A stretch of DNA of 64,000 bases. It comes from Astropecten irregularis (Eukaryota; Echinodermata; Asteroidea; Paxillosida; Astropectinidae). How positions within the stretch are numbered: the stretch's first letter is position 1; every line of letters begins with the position of its first letter. Shown here piece by piece: positions 12,401-19,829 of the stretch. The notes below the pieces were generated by a model. It did no database searches. It was given only the letters and a program-made list of their open reading frames with translations, and had not been told where the DNA came from. The stretch is taken from positions 11,445,662 through 11,509,661 of the forward strand of contig OZ020252.1 of assembly GCA_963971285.1 (NCBI GenBank). Reading direction: 5' to 3'. The position numbers were made by a program, and so were the translations under genes.

Positions 12401-15400
12401 TTGCTTAATGCTGTGCAAGTAATAATGTTTATTGTGCTATGCCAATGTATAATTTTGTTAGTCCAAGAAATTAGATAATGAAGTAACAAAACAGTTATTT
12501 CGGTTTGCTGTAGCTGCCTTCAAATGTCTCGTTCGACGAATACACTGAACTAAAAACTGTTTCATCATGGAAAGCATATGCACTCACTTTCGATATGGCA
12601 TTTATTTCTCTATCCTATTAATTTCTGATCTTGATAAGTGTTCCTGAGACATGTTTCGAATACGCGTGCACATATTTCAACATATAAACAAATTGTCCTT
12701 AATTTCGATGGATACAAACACAAAATAGATTTGGGTCTTCCAATGCTATTTTCTCGACTTTTACTGTATTTTAGACTGAAAGCATTCCATGCTTCTAATT
12801 CTTTCTACAATTCGTGTTTTGTTTCAACTTTCCGACTTTTGTCATACCGGTACAACAGTTTTACTTATCTCTAAAGAACAACTTATTACCGTCGTGCACA
12901 AAAATCGGAATACACTGTAGCTGACGGAACCGTATGACTGTCACAGCCGACCTGAATATCATAAGGGCAGTACGTTATCTCATCTGAATGTGAACAGCCT
13001 TCCTGAATAGCATTATAGCAGTACGTTATCTCATCTGAATATGAACAGCCTTCCATAATAGCATCAGGCCAGTACGTTATCTCATCTGAATGTGAACAGC
13101 CTTCCTGAATAGCATTATAGCCGTACGTTATCTCATCTGAATATGAACAGCCTTCCATAATAGCATCAGGCCAGTACGTTATCTCATCTGAATATGAACA
13201 GCCTTTCTGAATAGCATCAGGGCAATATGTTATCTCATCTGAATGTGAACAGCCTTCCTGAATAGCATCAGGCCAGTACGTTATCTCATCTGAATGTGAA
13301 CAGCCTTCCTGAATAGCATTATAGCAGTACGTTATCTCATCTGAATGTGAACAGCCTTCCTGAATAGCATCAGGCCAGTACGTTATCTCATCTGAATGTG
13401 AACAGCCTTCCATAATAGCATCAGGCCAGTACGTTATCACATCTGAATGTGAACAGCTTTCCATAATAGCATCAGGCCAGTACGTTATCTCATCTGAATG
13501 TGAACAGCCTTCCATAATAGCATCAGGCCAGTACGTTATCTCATCTGAATGTGAACAGCCTTCCTGAATAGCATCAGGCCAGTACGTTATCTCATCTGAA
13601 TGTGAACAGCCTTCCTGAATAGCATTAGGACAGAACGTTATCTCATCTGAATGTGAACAGCAGACCTGAATAGCATAGGACAGTACGTTATCTCATCTGA
13701 ATGTGAACAGCCTTCCTGAATAGCATTAGGACAGAACGTTATCTCATCTGAATGTGAACAGCAGACCTGAATAGCATAGGACAGTACGTTATCTCATCTG
13801 AATGTGAACAGCCTTCCTGAATAGCATTATAGCAGTACGTTATCTCATCTGAATGTGAACAGCCTTCCTGAATAGCATCAGGCCAGTACGTTATCTCATC
13901 TGAATGTGAACAGCCTTCCTGAATAGCATCAGGCCAGTACGTTATCTCATCTGAATGTGAACAGCCTTCCTGAATAGCATCAGGCCAGTACGTTGTCTCA
14001 TCTGAATGTGAACAGCCTTCCTGAATAGCATTATAGCAGTACGTTATCTCATCTGAATGTGAACAGCCTTCCTGAATAGCATCAGGCCAGTACGTTATCT
14101 CATCTGAATGTGAACAGCCTTCCTGAATAGCATCAGGCCAGTACGTTATCTCATCTAAATGTGAACAGCCTTCCTGAATAGCATCAGGCCAGTACGTTGT
14201 CTCATCTGAATGTGAACAGCCTTCCTGAATAGCATTATAGCAGTACGTTATCTCATCTGAATGTGAACAGCCTTCCATAATAGCATCAGGCCAGTACGTT
14301 ATCTCATCTGAATGTGAACAGCCTTCCTGAATAGCATCAGGCCAGTACGTTATCTCATCTGAATGTGAACAGCCTTCCTGAATAGCATCAGGCCAGTACG
14401 TTATCTCATCTGAATGTGAACAGCCTTCCTGAATAGCATCAGGCCAGTACGTTGTCTCATCTGAATGTGAACAGCCTTCCTGAATAGCATTATAGCAGTA
14501 CGTTATCTCATCTGAATGTGAACAGCCTTCCTGAATAGCATCAGGCCAGTACGTTATCTCATCTGAATGTGAACAGCCTTCCTGAATAGCATCAGGCCAG
14601 TACGTTATCTCATCTAAATGTGAACAGCCTTCCTGAATAGCATCAGGCCAGTACGTTGTCTCATCTGAATGTGAACAGCCTTCCTGAATAGCATTATAGC
14701 AGTACGTTATCTCATCTGAATGTGAACAGCCTTCCATAATAGCATCAGGCCAGTACGTTATCTCATCTGAATGTGAACAGCCTTCCTGAATAGCATCAGG
14801 CCAGTACGTTATCTCATCTGAATGTGAACAGCCTTCCTGAATAGCATCAGGCCAGTACGTTATCTCATCTGAATGTGAACAGCCTTCCTGAATAGCATCA
14901 GGCCAGTACATTATCTCATCTGAATGTGAACAGCCTTCCTGAATAGCATCAGGCCAGTACGTTGTCTCATCTGAATGTGAACAGCCTTCCTGAATAGCAT
15001 TATAGCAGTACGTTATCTCATCTGAATGTGAACAGCCTTCCATAATAGCATCAGGCCAGTACGTTATCTCATCTGAATGTGAACAGCCTTCCTGAATAGC
15101 ATCAGGCCAGTACGTTATCTCATCTGAATGTGAACAGCCTTCCATAATAGCATCAGGCCAGTACGTTATCTCATCTGAATGTGAACAGCCTTCCTGAATA
15201 GCATCAGAGATAACGTACTGCCCTAATGCTATTCAGGTCTGCCGTTCATATTCAGATGAGACAACGTACTGCTCTAATGCTATTCAGGTCTGCTGTTCAC
15301 ATTCAGATGAGATAACGTACTGGCCTGATGCTATTCAGGTCTGCTGTTCACATTCAGATGAGATAACGTACTGGCCTGATGCTATTCAGGAAGGCTGTTC

Positions 15401-18230
15401 ACATTCAGATGAGATAACGTACTGTCCTATGCTATTCAGGTCTGCTGTTCACATTCAGATGAGATAACGTACTGGCCTGATGCTATTCAGGAAGGCTGTT
15501 CACATTCAGATGAGATAACGTACTGTCCTATGCTATTCAGGTCTGCTGTTCACATTCAGATGAGATAACGTACTGGCCTGATGCTATTCAGGAAGGCTGT
15601 TCACATTTAGATGAGATAACGTACTGGCCTGATGCTATTCAGGTCTGCTGTTCACATTCAGATGAGATAACGTATTGTCCTAATGCTATTCAGGTCTGCT
15701 GTTCATATTCATATGAGACAACGTACAGTCCTAATTATAGTCAGGAAGGCTGTTCACATTCAGATGAGATAACGTACTGTATCCTAATGGTATTCAAGTC
15801 GGCTGTGCATAGTCAGAAGCGATACGCTACGGTCAGCTACAGTGCCTTTTTCGATTTTTGTGCACGACGGTAATAAGTTGTTCTTTACAGATAGTGAAAC
15901 TGTTGGAAAGTACCAGTATGACAATGGTTAACAAAAGTCGGCCAACATTTTTTGACTGTCTTCAAAGTTGAAACAAAAGACGAATCGGAGAAAGAATTCG
16001 CAGCATGAAAAATTTTCAGTCTAAAATACAATAAAAGTCGAGAAAATATCAATGGAAGACACATATTAAATTATTGTTTGTATCCATCGAAATTAAGGAC
16101 AATTTGTTTATTTGTTGAAAAATGTGCACGTGTATTCGAAACATGTCTCAGGAACACTTATCAACATCAGAAATTAATAGGATAGAGAATAAATACCATA
16201 TCGAAAGTGAGTGCATATGCTTTCCATGATGAAACAGCTTTGAGTTCAGTGTATTCATCGAACGAGACGTTTGAAAGCAGCTACAGCAAACCGAAATAAC
16301 TGTTTTGTTACTTCATTATCTAATTTCTTGGACTAAAAAAATTATACATTGGCATAGCACAATAAACATTATAACTTGCACAGCATTAAGCAACAAACTG
16401 TTTTGTATATTATTAATACCTTTATATAAAATGAGGGTCGCGACAGAGACACGGCACACAACCCTCATTCAAATGACATTCTTTTACGCGCTCAATGCCT
16501 ATTCACAAGTGGAGTTCCTTTTTCATTATTCGTACCGCAATGCGCTGAATGGGGACCATTTAATACAGTTGGCCTACAGTTAAGGTTTACAATACGGTAA
16601 TACAGCTACAGGTGCACATTGCTGCAGCTCTGCGCATGAGTAAAACTTTGTATACATGTATTTACTACACAGGTATATATTATGGGGTTTTCTGCCTTTC
16701 ATAAAGAGCTATTTGTATAACATGAATATGTATGATGTTCAATGAATGCAACTGTCGGAATTGGGCGGAGCTTGTTGTGTAGAGCTTCTCATTGGGCAAT
16801 GGCAAGGTCTTTACGGTACTACGGTACTACGCACGTTCAAAACGAAGGAACAGAGTCTCTGTACAACCTTCCGCAGGCCCTATCGCCTAACAAGCAAGGG
16901 ATAGTGCTTTCCTCAGACCTACCACGCAAGGGTCGAGAACAGCCGAGCCGACCAAAATCTGGTACGGCACCCGTATTTATACCCATCGCTCAAGCTCCGC
17001 GCGTGCGTGCTGCAAGCCTAGCGCTCTGCACATGGTGAGTCGGTGACCCACGCTGCCCAATCACTGCACGCTGTGTAGCCCTATGCATGGTTAACATGTA
17101 CCCTATCGCTGCTCCCAATGCTTGCCTATTAATGCCTTATCATGACGCACTAGCGCCCTCTATTGCATTACAATATGATTGCAACCAATTTACTTGTTCA
17201 CATTTGCAGCATACCCAAAATTTGTATTTGTTACATGTGCGGGCACCAGTTATGAATTAATTTGCGCTGCCCAGTGGTGTACATGTGCGTGCAGCGTGAG
17301 CGTTGTCAGATAGGTTTTCGCCGATGCAACTAGAGAACTAGAGAATCACATGACCTATGATTTTGATATTGACATGTTACTCAACACGTGATTTTCAACA
17401 ATTAATATATTTAGTGTTGTGTACAAATGTCCTTCACTTCCGGTGTTACCGGAAGTTGAAATTATGATTCAAAATAACTCGAAAACGGAAGGATTTGGGC
17501 ACAAAAAACAAATGGGCTAAAAAATAGAGACATGATAGGGCTTTCAGAAAATGTAAATGATGATGTCATGTGGGCTGTATAGCGCCCTCTACGGTTGATT
17601 AAAGATATACATTGATTATGTAATCTGAAGGTAAACAATGGATTTCTCCGAAATTTGGTATGTGTAAAGCACTTATGCAACTTGACATGTTTATGAAGTT
17701 TGAAATCTGTGACGTCATTCAACCGGAAGTTATGCTCTTTTAAAGGGAAAATTATGTTATACATGTGTGTTTCAAATGCCATTTACTCGGTAATTACACG
17801 ACGTGCATCAGTGAAAATTAAAAAATATTTACATCTTATGCATTTAATGACTTCTGTAAATGTTCAGTTGCTTGTGATGAACTAAACAAAAGTTAATGTC
17901 CAGGCAATGTTATATTTTTATTAAGGTGATGCCATGTTGTGTGCTCTATCAGTCAGTGTATGAATACAGCAATCAGCATGATCAGTATTTGATCAGTCAC
18001 GCAGTTAAAGTGTATTTCAATGTGCCATTATATAAGGGACGATTGATCACATTTTCAGATATTAGTTCCACTACCAAATGAGACCCCGAACACCTAGTGG
18101 TTATTACCACAACCACAATGTGTAGTTTTGAATTGTGCCTTTTTTGTTTTTCTTTTTTCAGAGTTGCTTTGTTGATTCATTTGAGAGACTGGAGAGTGTA
18201 ATTCAAGAGTATAGAGCAGCTACAAGTTGA
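363..18230 (+). CDS. Divergent tubulin (delta/zeta type), C-terminal part, five spliced exons
   Basis: Joining 363-444, 5371-5443, 5603-5744, 9205-9365 and 18162-18230 gives about 175 residues in one frame ending at TGA 18228-18230. What is seen: a segment NEPWEIVQSVCPMPAYKHL like the delta-tubulin stretch before helix H10, then SLANLAVIRGD (beta-strand S8 region), and a C-terminal AYLHWYKRWRY followed by FVDSFERLESVIQEY, the H11-H12 hallmark of tubulins. The last part aligns without gaps to delta-tubulin (AYIHQY...FLDSFTSLEQVV, recalled from the family). The insertion delta-tubulin has before the S8 strand is absent, so zeta-tubulin is equally possible. Both are basal-body/centriole tubulins. 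The GTP-binding N-terminal half is off the left edge. Introns hold many repeats. Delta versus zeta is unresolved; membership of the tubulin family is secure. Confidence 0.82.
445..1700. other. Tubulin intron 1, left part: no recognised element
   Basis: AT-rich intron sequence. An open stretch at 1509-1631 (+) starts MATKICDETNKSYRQMLLKP, continues GLPYDALIAMLDTVYGQLL and stops. It has coding-like composition, but I do not recognise it and see no flanking splice context in phase with the gene. A short motif at 1418-1452 recurs inverted at 36824-36860, so it may be part of a dispersed repeat. Confidence 0.35.
1700..2370 (-). pseudogene. Non-LTR retrotransposon reverse transcriptase fragment
   Basis: On the minus strand, three frames in order carry RT blocks: TPKRVAKVIQHLDTSKASGP followed by DCIPAVVLE (fingers, KASGPDGIP type), then LISLLPIMSKVFECLINHQV, then VINILKAFDRVWHQGVIHNL and KSYGISGQ (motif A, AFD.VWH). 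Frame changes and the loss of the motif A aspartate context (ILKAFD where DFSKAFD is usual) show it is dead. No endonuclease or YADD block is adjacent. The family looks like CR1/L2/Jockey. Confidence 0.8.
2458..2530. repeat. ATA microsatellite with short dispersed-repeat tail
   Basis: About seven ATA/TAA units followed by CAGCATTTATAAGGCGCC, a motif similar to the tail at 6690-6730 (GGCGCTTTATAAATACC) and common at retroelement 3' ends. Confidence 0.6.
2531..3159. other. Intron sequence, nothing recognised
   Basis: AT-rich unique-looking sequence with a short ATT/ATA run near 2977-2997. I see no coding or repeat signal I can name. Confidence 0.4.
3160..3850 (+). mobile_element. DIRS-related 3'-end relic
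   Basis: The reverse complement of 3160-3420 matches 24418-24680 over most of its length (shared GGTGGGA, GGTCTCCTGG, GCAGGAGGTGAAAGT and CCAGGATGCAGAC blocks in order), the region downstream of a decayed tyrosine recombinase. 3510-3580 has GTGGGTTGGGTCTACTAGT and CCCCCACAC, like the inverted termini of the DIRS copy at 37078. 3700-3800 recurs at 26945-27050. No coding capacity remains. Confidence 0.5.
3851..4534. other. Intron sequence, nothing recognised
   Basis: No element or conserved frame recognised. Several AAGTACC-type short repeats give a mildly repetitive look around 4185-4330. Confidence 0.35.
4535..4715. mobile_element. Tc1/mariner-like MITE
   Basis: Terminal inverted repeats CAGTGGAATGCCACTATAAC and GTTATAGCGGCTTTCCACTG, flanked on both sides by TA (4533-4534 and 4716-4717). 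At 181 bp with no coding capacity, this is the usual form of a mariner-derived MITE. Confidence 0.75.
5076..5227. mobile_element. Palindromic MITE (CAGGGGCCGATTTCA termini)
   Basis: 152 bp with termini CAGGGGCCGATTTCATAAA and TTTATGAAATCGGCCCCTG. The interior is rich in GACGCGTCGC. A related element with CAGGGGTCGATTTCACGAAG ends lies at 36372-36515. I could not define a clean target duplication. Confidence 0.7.
5371..5443 (+). CDS. Tubulin-like exon 2 in window
   Basis: Acceptor CTTCCTGCAG ends at 5370. The frame reads SSWESIAGGLVSTLDRYDKHG and ends at NP. To stay in phase with the exon at 5603 the donor must be CCT|GTATCC at 5444, a weak site. The stronger-looking CATG|GTAATC at 5436 would shift the frame unless a further small exon exists. 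The following intron is only about 160 bp. Confidence 0.7.
5603..5744 (+). CDS. Tubulin-like exon 3 in window
   Basis: Acceptor TTCAAAG ends at 5602 and donor ATGG|GTAGGT starts at 5745. The translation begins FVSLANLAVIRGD, the strand S8 region of tubulins (delta-tubulin has SIANLVILRG), and continues to GYNCVAWNPFPVDFW, which occupies the place of the YFVEWIPNNV segment in beta-tubulin. It leaves one base, matched by the two bases that open the next exon. Confidence 0.8.
5788..6397. repeat. Dispersed repeat with GCGGAAAAGCC ends (interrupted copy)
   Basis: GGCGGAAAAGCC at 5788 and GGCTTTTCCGC at the end after removing the nested MITE. The same end motif and a neighbouring run of TTCTTC/GAAGAA occur at 8395-8500, 19830-20260 and 41775-42375, all with a shared GTCTATGG block and, in three copies, a TGATGACGTCATGATGACG block. 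Confidence 0.55.
5918..6385. mobile_element. hAT-type MITE with perfect 8-bp target duplication
   Basis: Ends CATAGAGCTATATTAAAA and TTTTAATATAGCTCTATG, with further pairing of CTAGAGCGCTAGCTC and GAGCTAGCGCTCTAG inside. GCTTTTCC occurs directly on both sides (5910-5917, 6386-6393). The 8-bp duplication fits the hAT superfamily. It sits inside a larger dispersed repeat whose ends read GCGGAAAAGCC / GGCTTTTCCGC. Confidence 0.8.
6728..7165. repeat. Dispersed repeat, copy 1 (AGGTGTTCGGG end)
   Basis: Begins AGGTGTTCGGGTTCAAGCCG, itself a hairpin, and ends GACCCCGAACACCTAGTGG. Internal 6945-7050 (GTCATGTGG, ATAGCGC, GTTGATTAAAGATATACA, GTAAACAATG) recurs at 17568-17640. The copy contains paired TGACGTCA sites at 6871-6892. 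Confidence 0.65.
7166..7919. other. Intron sequence, nothing recognised
   Basis: No named element. An ATT run near 7172-7192 marks the edge of the preceding repeat. Open frames here lack any family signature. Confidence 0.35.
7920..8235. mobile_element. tRNA-derived SINE, degraded copy
   Basis: 7940-7972 has a tRNA T-arm (B-box) GGGTTCGAACCCCACC. It is followed by CAATTATCTTTGTTCGTTTGGCAGTCAGAAGCCATG and TAACCACAAGGGAAACTGAC, the non-tRNA body shared with the copies at 45850 and 54760. The A-box half of the tRNA-like head is lost. Confidence 0.65.
8236..8730. repeat. Dispersed GTCTATGG / TGATGACG repeat and poly(C)/poly(A) tracts
   Basis: Simple tracts at 8289-8332, then TGTGTACAAAGTCTATAG, a GAAGAA run, AAGGCTTTTCCG, and TGATGTCATGATGACGTCAA at 8613-8632. 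Order and motifs match parts of 19830-20260 and 42100-42370. Confidence 0.5.
9205..9365 (+). CDS. Tubulin-like exon 4 in window
   Basis: Acceptor TTCCTTGCAG ends at 9204 and donor GATGAG|GTACAA starts at 9366, phase 0. It encodes GEKNLIGSVDESS, then an amphipathic stretch FAENILEKAKMMYNSRAYLHWY and KRWRYDE. AYLHWY is equivalent to AFLHWYTGEGMDE of beta-tubulin and AYIHQYTKFGIEEE of delta-tubulin, the H11-H12 loop. This is the most diagnostic exon of the gene. Confidence 0.87.
9366..10688. other. Tubulin intron: unidentified retroelement-like sequence
   Basis: 9571-9667 (+) reads TRDIKDTSDWPENCPFTSQD then VRDEMQSIYLYT and a stop, a coding-like fossil I cannot assign. 9687-9830 (-) reads IGKMIYRPSDESALKYALRV then VENLKKWLKEQ, again coding-like. 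9838-10560 is more GC-rich than its surroundings, without a clear frame. It may be one degraded element broken by the foldback structure that starts at 10689. Confidence 0.3.
10689..11135. repeat. Foldback left arm, outer part
   Basis: Inverted copy of 16405-16851. Landmarks include TTGGGCGGAGCTTG (inverted in this copy), AAATGGTCCCCATTCAGCGC and CGCGACCCTCATTTTATA. It stops where the inserted TIR element begins. Confidence 0.85.
11141..12380. mobile_element. TIR element inserted in the foldback left arm
   Basis: Ends AGGTTTTCCCGGACAATTTC and GAATTTGGCCGGGAAAACCT are inverted copies, and inner blocks (AGCAAAAAAGCATTCATTTT and CGTTCTTTTGCTGAA) extend the pairing. The uninterrupted right arm of the foldback shows the empty site: TATTAATAATATACAAAAC continues without this 1.24-kb insert. 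The interior has GCATTCAAATTCG-like subrepeats and no transposase. Confidence 0.8.
11792..12013. mobile_element. hAT-type MITE nested inside the TIR element
   Basis: Termini CAGAGGCGTTTCTACGGG and CTCTAGAACTGCGCCTG form imperfect inverted repeats. Flanking octamers GTTACATC (11784-11791) and GTGATATC (12014-12021) agree at six of eight bases, as for an old hAT target duplication. The interior has a poly(C) run at 11910-11932. It is related to 25506-25782 and 34543-35514. Confidence 0.65.
12382..12956. repeat. Foldback left arm, inner part
   Basis: Inverted copy of about 15830-16410. Shared blocks include AAATAACTGTTTTGTTACTTC, TGTCTCAGGAACACTTATCA and CCGTCGTGCACAAAAATCG, each seen inverted in the partner arm. 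The arms differ by several indels, so the two copies have drifted. Confidence 0.85.
12957..15206 (-). repeat. 51-bp satellite array, about 44 units
   Basis: The unit begins CTGAATAGCATCAGGCCAGT and ends GTGAACAGCCTTC. Because 51 is divisible by three, the minus strand stays open and repeats the 17-residue string EGCSHSDEITYWPDAIQ in two long frames (12886-13515 and 13739-15145). Variants (YCYNAI, ETTYW, HLDE) recur in a fixed order that gives a 459-bp higher-order period. I read it as satellite DNA, not as a protein gene: no start context, splice sites or flanking coding sequence. Confidence 0.92.
15207..15800 (+). repeat. 51-bp satellite array in opposite orientation, about 12 units
   Basis: The same unit, inverted: GAGATAACGTACTGGCCTGA, then TGCTATTCAGG and CTGTTCACATTCAGAT. 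Units are more diverged and some are 50 bp, so no long frame survives. Two unit types (AGGTCTGCTG and AGGAAGGCTG) alternate in part of it. The orientation switch near 15206 is abrupt, inside a unit. Confidence 0.9.
15840..16851. repeat. Foldback right arm
   Basis: Uninterrupted partner of 10689-11135 plus 12382-12905. It shows the pre-insertion state of the site disrupted at 11141-12380 in the left arm. It ends CGTTCAAAACGAAGGAAC. Confidence 0.85.
16852..17439. other. Foldback right flank, GC-richer sequence, nothing recognised
   Basis: 16860-17120 is GC-richer, with a TATTTATA at 16973-16980, and could be part of an older element. It does not match the left flank at 10560-10688. No frame recognised. 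Confidence 0.3.
17440..18120. repeat. Dispersed repeat, copy 2 (AGGTGTTCGGG family)
   Basis: Shares with 6728-7165 the block GTTGATTAAAGATATACA, the block AACTTGACATGTT, and the end GAGACCCCGAACACCTAGTG followed by GGTTATTACCACAACCA. It ends about 40 bp before the last tubulin exon, so repeat sequence forms most of that intron's 3' end. Confidence 0.65.
18162..18230 (+). CDS. Tubulin-like terminal exon with stop
   Basis: A long pyrimidine tract and CAG end at 18161. The exon reads SCFVDSFERLESVIQEYRA then ATS and TGA. It is helix H12 of tubulin; delta-tubulin ends FLDSFTSLEQVVASYCNL. There is no acidic tail, as expected for delta/zeta rather than alpha/beta tubulin. The intron before it is 8.8 kb and holds the large foldback structure. 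Confidence 0.85.
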   Translation, partial: SCFVDSFERLESVIQEYRAATS

Positions 18231-18382
18231 AATGAGCTTCTATATTTGGTAGGTTTTATTAGCTTTCAGAAAGAGTTCTGATTATTGTAGCACACAGCCA
18301 ACAATTGACAATGGCAAATTACACCATTTATTTATTTAAATATAGACACAGTGTAGCATTCAGGTTGCAGAGCATTCTGAAT

Positions 18383-18388
18383 AATAAA
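18383..18388 (+). promoter_or_regulatory. Candidate poly(A) signal of the tubulin-like gene
   Basis: AATAAA lies 153 bp after the tubulin stop codon. It is the first canonical signal downstream, directly before the palindromic element at 18408. Confidence 0.5.
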
Positions 18389-18407
18389 GGTATGATAAAG
18401 GTTAGCG

Positions 18408-18626
18408 GTAACACCATGAGGCATGAATTATACTTTTTTGAGTTGTGTGGCTCTGAAAAGAGCCAGATAACTCATTATTTTGGCCAGTTTACTCTGGCTG
18501 TCTGCAATAAAGTGGAGCATTCTCCTAAAGATGGCCAGAGTATACTGGCCAGAACGTCAAGTTAACCCGCTCTTTTTAGAGCCACACAACTCAAAAAGTA
18601 TCATTCATCATGTCTCATGGTGTTAC
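18408..18626. mobile_element. Palindromic element carrying two outward histone-type 3' stem-loops
   Basis: The ends GTAACACCATGAG and CTCATGGTGTTAC are inverted, and the pairing continues almost to the centre, including TTGGCCAGTTTACTCTGGC against GCCAGAGTATACTGGCCA. Each arm contains the 16-nt consensus of the replication-dependent histone mRNA stem-loop: GGCTCTTTTCAGAGCC on the minus strand at 18449-18464, and CGCTCTTTTTAGAGCC on the plus strand at 18568-18583. Both are followed by ACACAACTCAAAAA. There is no room for a histone ORF in the 100-bp centre. It lies just after the tubulin-like gene's poly(A) signal. Confidence 0.75.
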
Positions 18627-18629
18627 AGC

Positions 18630-19040
18630 AAATCCTTAATGGCAGAAGCCACGCATAGCCTAAAATCAAATTTAATATTATAGGTGGCGCTATTATGTAC
18701 TAAATGAATACCTGTTATTAATGGGATATGCATAGGTGGAATAAGTAGCTATTCCAAGACTAATTTTCACACAAAAAACATCACCTCTGATACCTACAAA
18801 TACATTCGAATGCACATGCACAAGCTATCCTGCTCACATAAAACAAAAACAATTATGTCATCCCACCAATGGGCACTGCATGTCCCAGAATTCTATGTGT
18901 AGCTCCCCCACCCTTTTTTTCAGCGAATATATTGGCTCACTCAGTGTTGCACATTTACAGGCTTTTCGGAACCCTTTTCTGACACTACCGCTCCAAAATG
19001 AAAGAGCCTACCAAATCCAAGAAAAGGTCATTTAATAGGA
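18630..19040. other. Intergenic, nothing recognised
   Basis: No element or frame recognised between the palindromic element and the DIRS relic. Confidence 0.4.
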
Positions 19041-19810
19041 AGAGGAAATGAAGATATTGTGGAAGATTTCAATCTCCTTTCAAGTTTGACATTCACACAA
19101 TATGCTTCAAATGTTGACAATGCTCACAAGAAAATCAGTGCGGCATCTTCCTCAAAATCTAACCATGGCATTCATCTCAGTCCCTCAATTCCTTTATTCG
19201 ATTCAAATGCTTCCGGATGGAAATCTTGGCCACTGTGTTACAATCCCTCCCTCGTGGCCGGGGGACAATATCCCTGAATCTGAAGGATGGTTATCTTCAT
19301 GTACCTATATATGACGATCATCAGACATTTTTATAATTCATCTATCAGAAAACAACATGTCAGTTCTGATGCCTCCCGTAGTCCCGTATGGCCTCTCCTC
19401 AAAATCAAGTTGTGACACATTGACTATTGTGGATCTTTATGAAATTAGACTGAGATGCCTCAAACTCAGGATGGGGTGGTCACTTGGGCAATATTTCTGT
19501 TCTTAAGCACTGCAACGGAGCAACTCCTATGCATCAATCATCTAGAGCTCCAAGCAGTTCTCAAGGTCTGTCATTCATTACAGGGAATGGTCACATATCA
19601 CAAAAACAGTGTCTTTCTTGAACAGTCAAACCACCTGACTAGCAAAAACAATATGATAACAAATGCACTATCCCATAGTCATACAATTCCCACCGAATGG
19701 TCTCTCCATCACCCAACCGTACAACACATATTCAACACTCTGGACACTCCACATGTACATTCCTCTGCATCTCACCTCAACAACCAGCCACCAACTTGGC
19801 TCTTGCTTAA
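19041..19810 (+). pseudogene. DIRS-type RT / RNase H fragment
   Basis: 19275-19330 reads LNLKDGYLHVPIYDDHQTF (the SLDLKDAYLHIPI block of DIRS reverse transcriptase). 19500-19800 reads INHLELQAVLKVCHSLQG, then EQSNHLTSKNNMITNALSHS and HTIPTEWSLHHPTVQHIF, the RNase H domain end and the following TEW block. Stops and frame changes separate them. It is a different, older copy than those in the NSF introns. Confidence 0.75.
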
Positions 19811-19829
19811 AGTGACAAATGTGGGCAGA

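Larger units (their letters stand above)
10689..16851. mobile_element. 6.2-kb foldback-like element with satellite-filled inverted arms
   Basis: The left end GTTCCTTCGTTTTGAACGTG returns inverted at the right end CACGTTCAAAACGAAGGAAC near 16832-16851. Left 10689-11135 pairs with right 16405-16851, and left 12382-12905 pairs with right 15850-16410, with small indels and point changes. Between them two 51-bp satellite arrays run in opposite orientation and meet near 15206. The left arm is interrupted by a separate TIR element (11141-12380). No transposase frame is seen. Layout resembles foldback (FB/Galileo-like) elements, long inverted repeats loaded with subrepeats; the superfamily is not determined and no clean target duplication was found. 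Confidence 0.8.

Noticed and set aside
12886..15145. Long minus-strand ORFs of 17-residue repeats as a repetitive secreted or structural protein
   Set aside because: They are explained by a 51-bp satellite with a period divisible by three. There is no leader, splice context or non-repeat coding part, and the mirrored array is frame-broken.
12957..15800. CRISPR array
   Set aside because: Units are directly adjacent with no unique spacers, and the genome is eukaryotic.
18408..18626. A histone gene at the stem-loops
   Set aside because: Only about 100 bp separates the two stem-loops, the centre is itself palindromic, and no histone frame is present.
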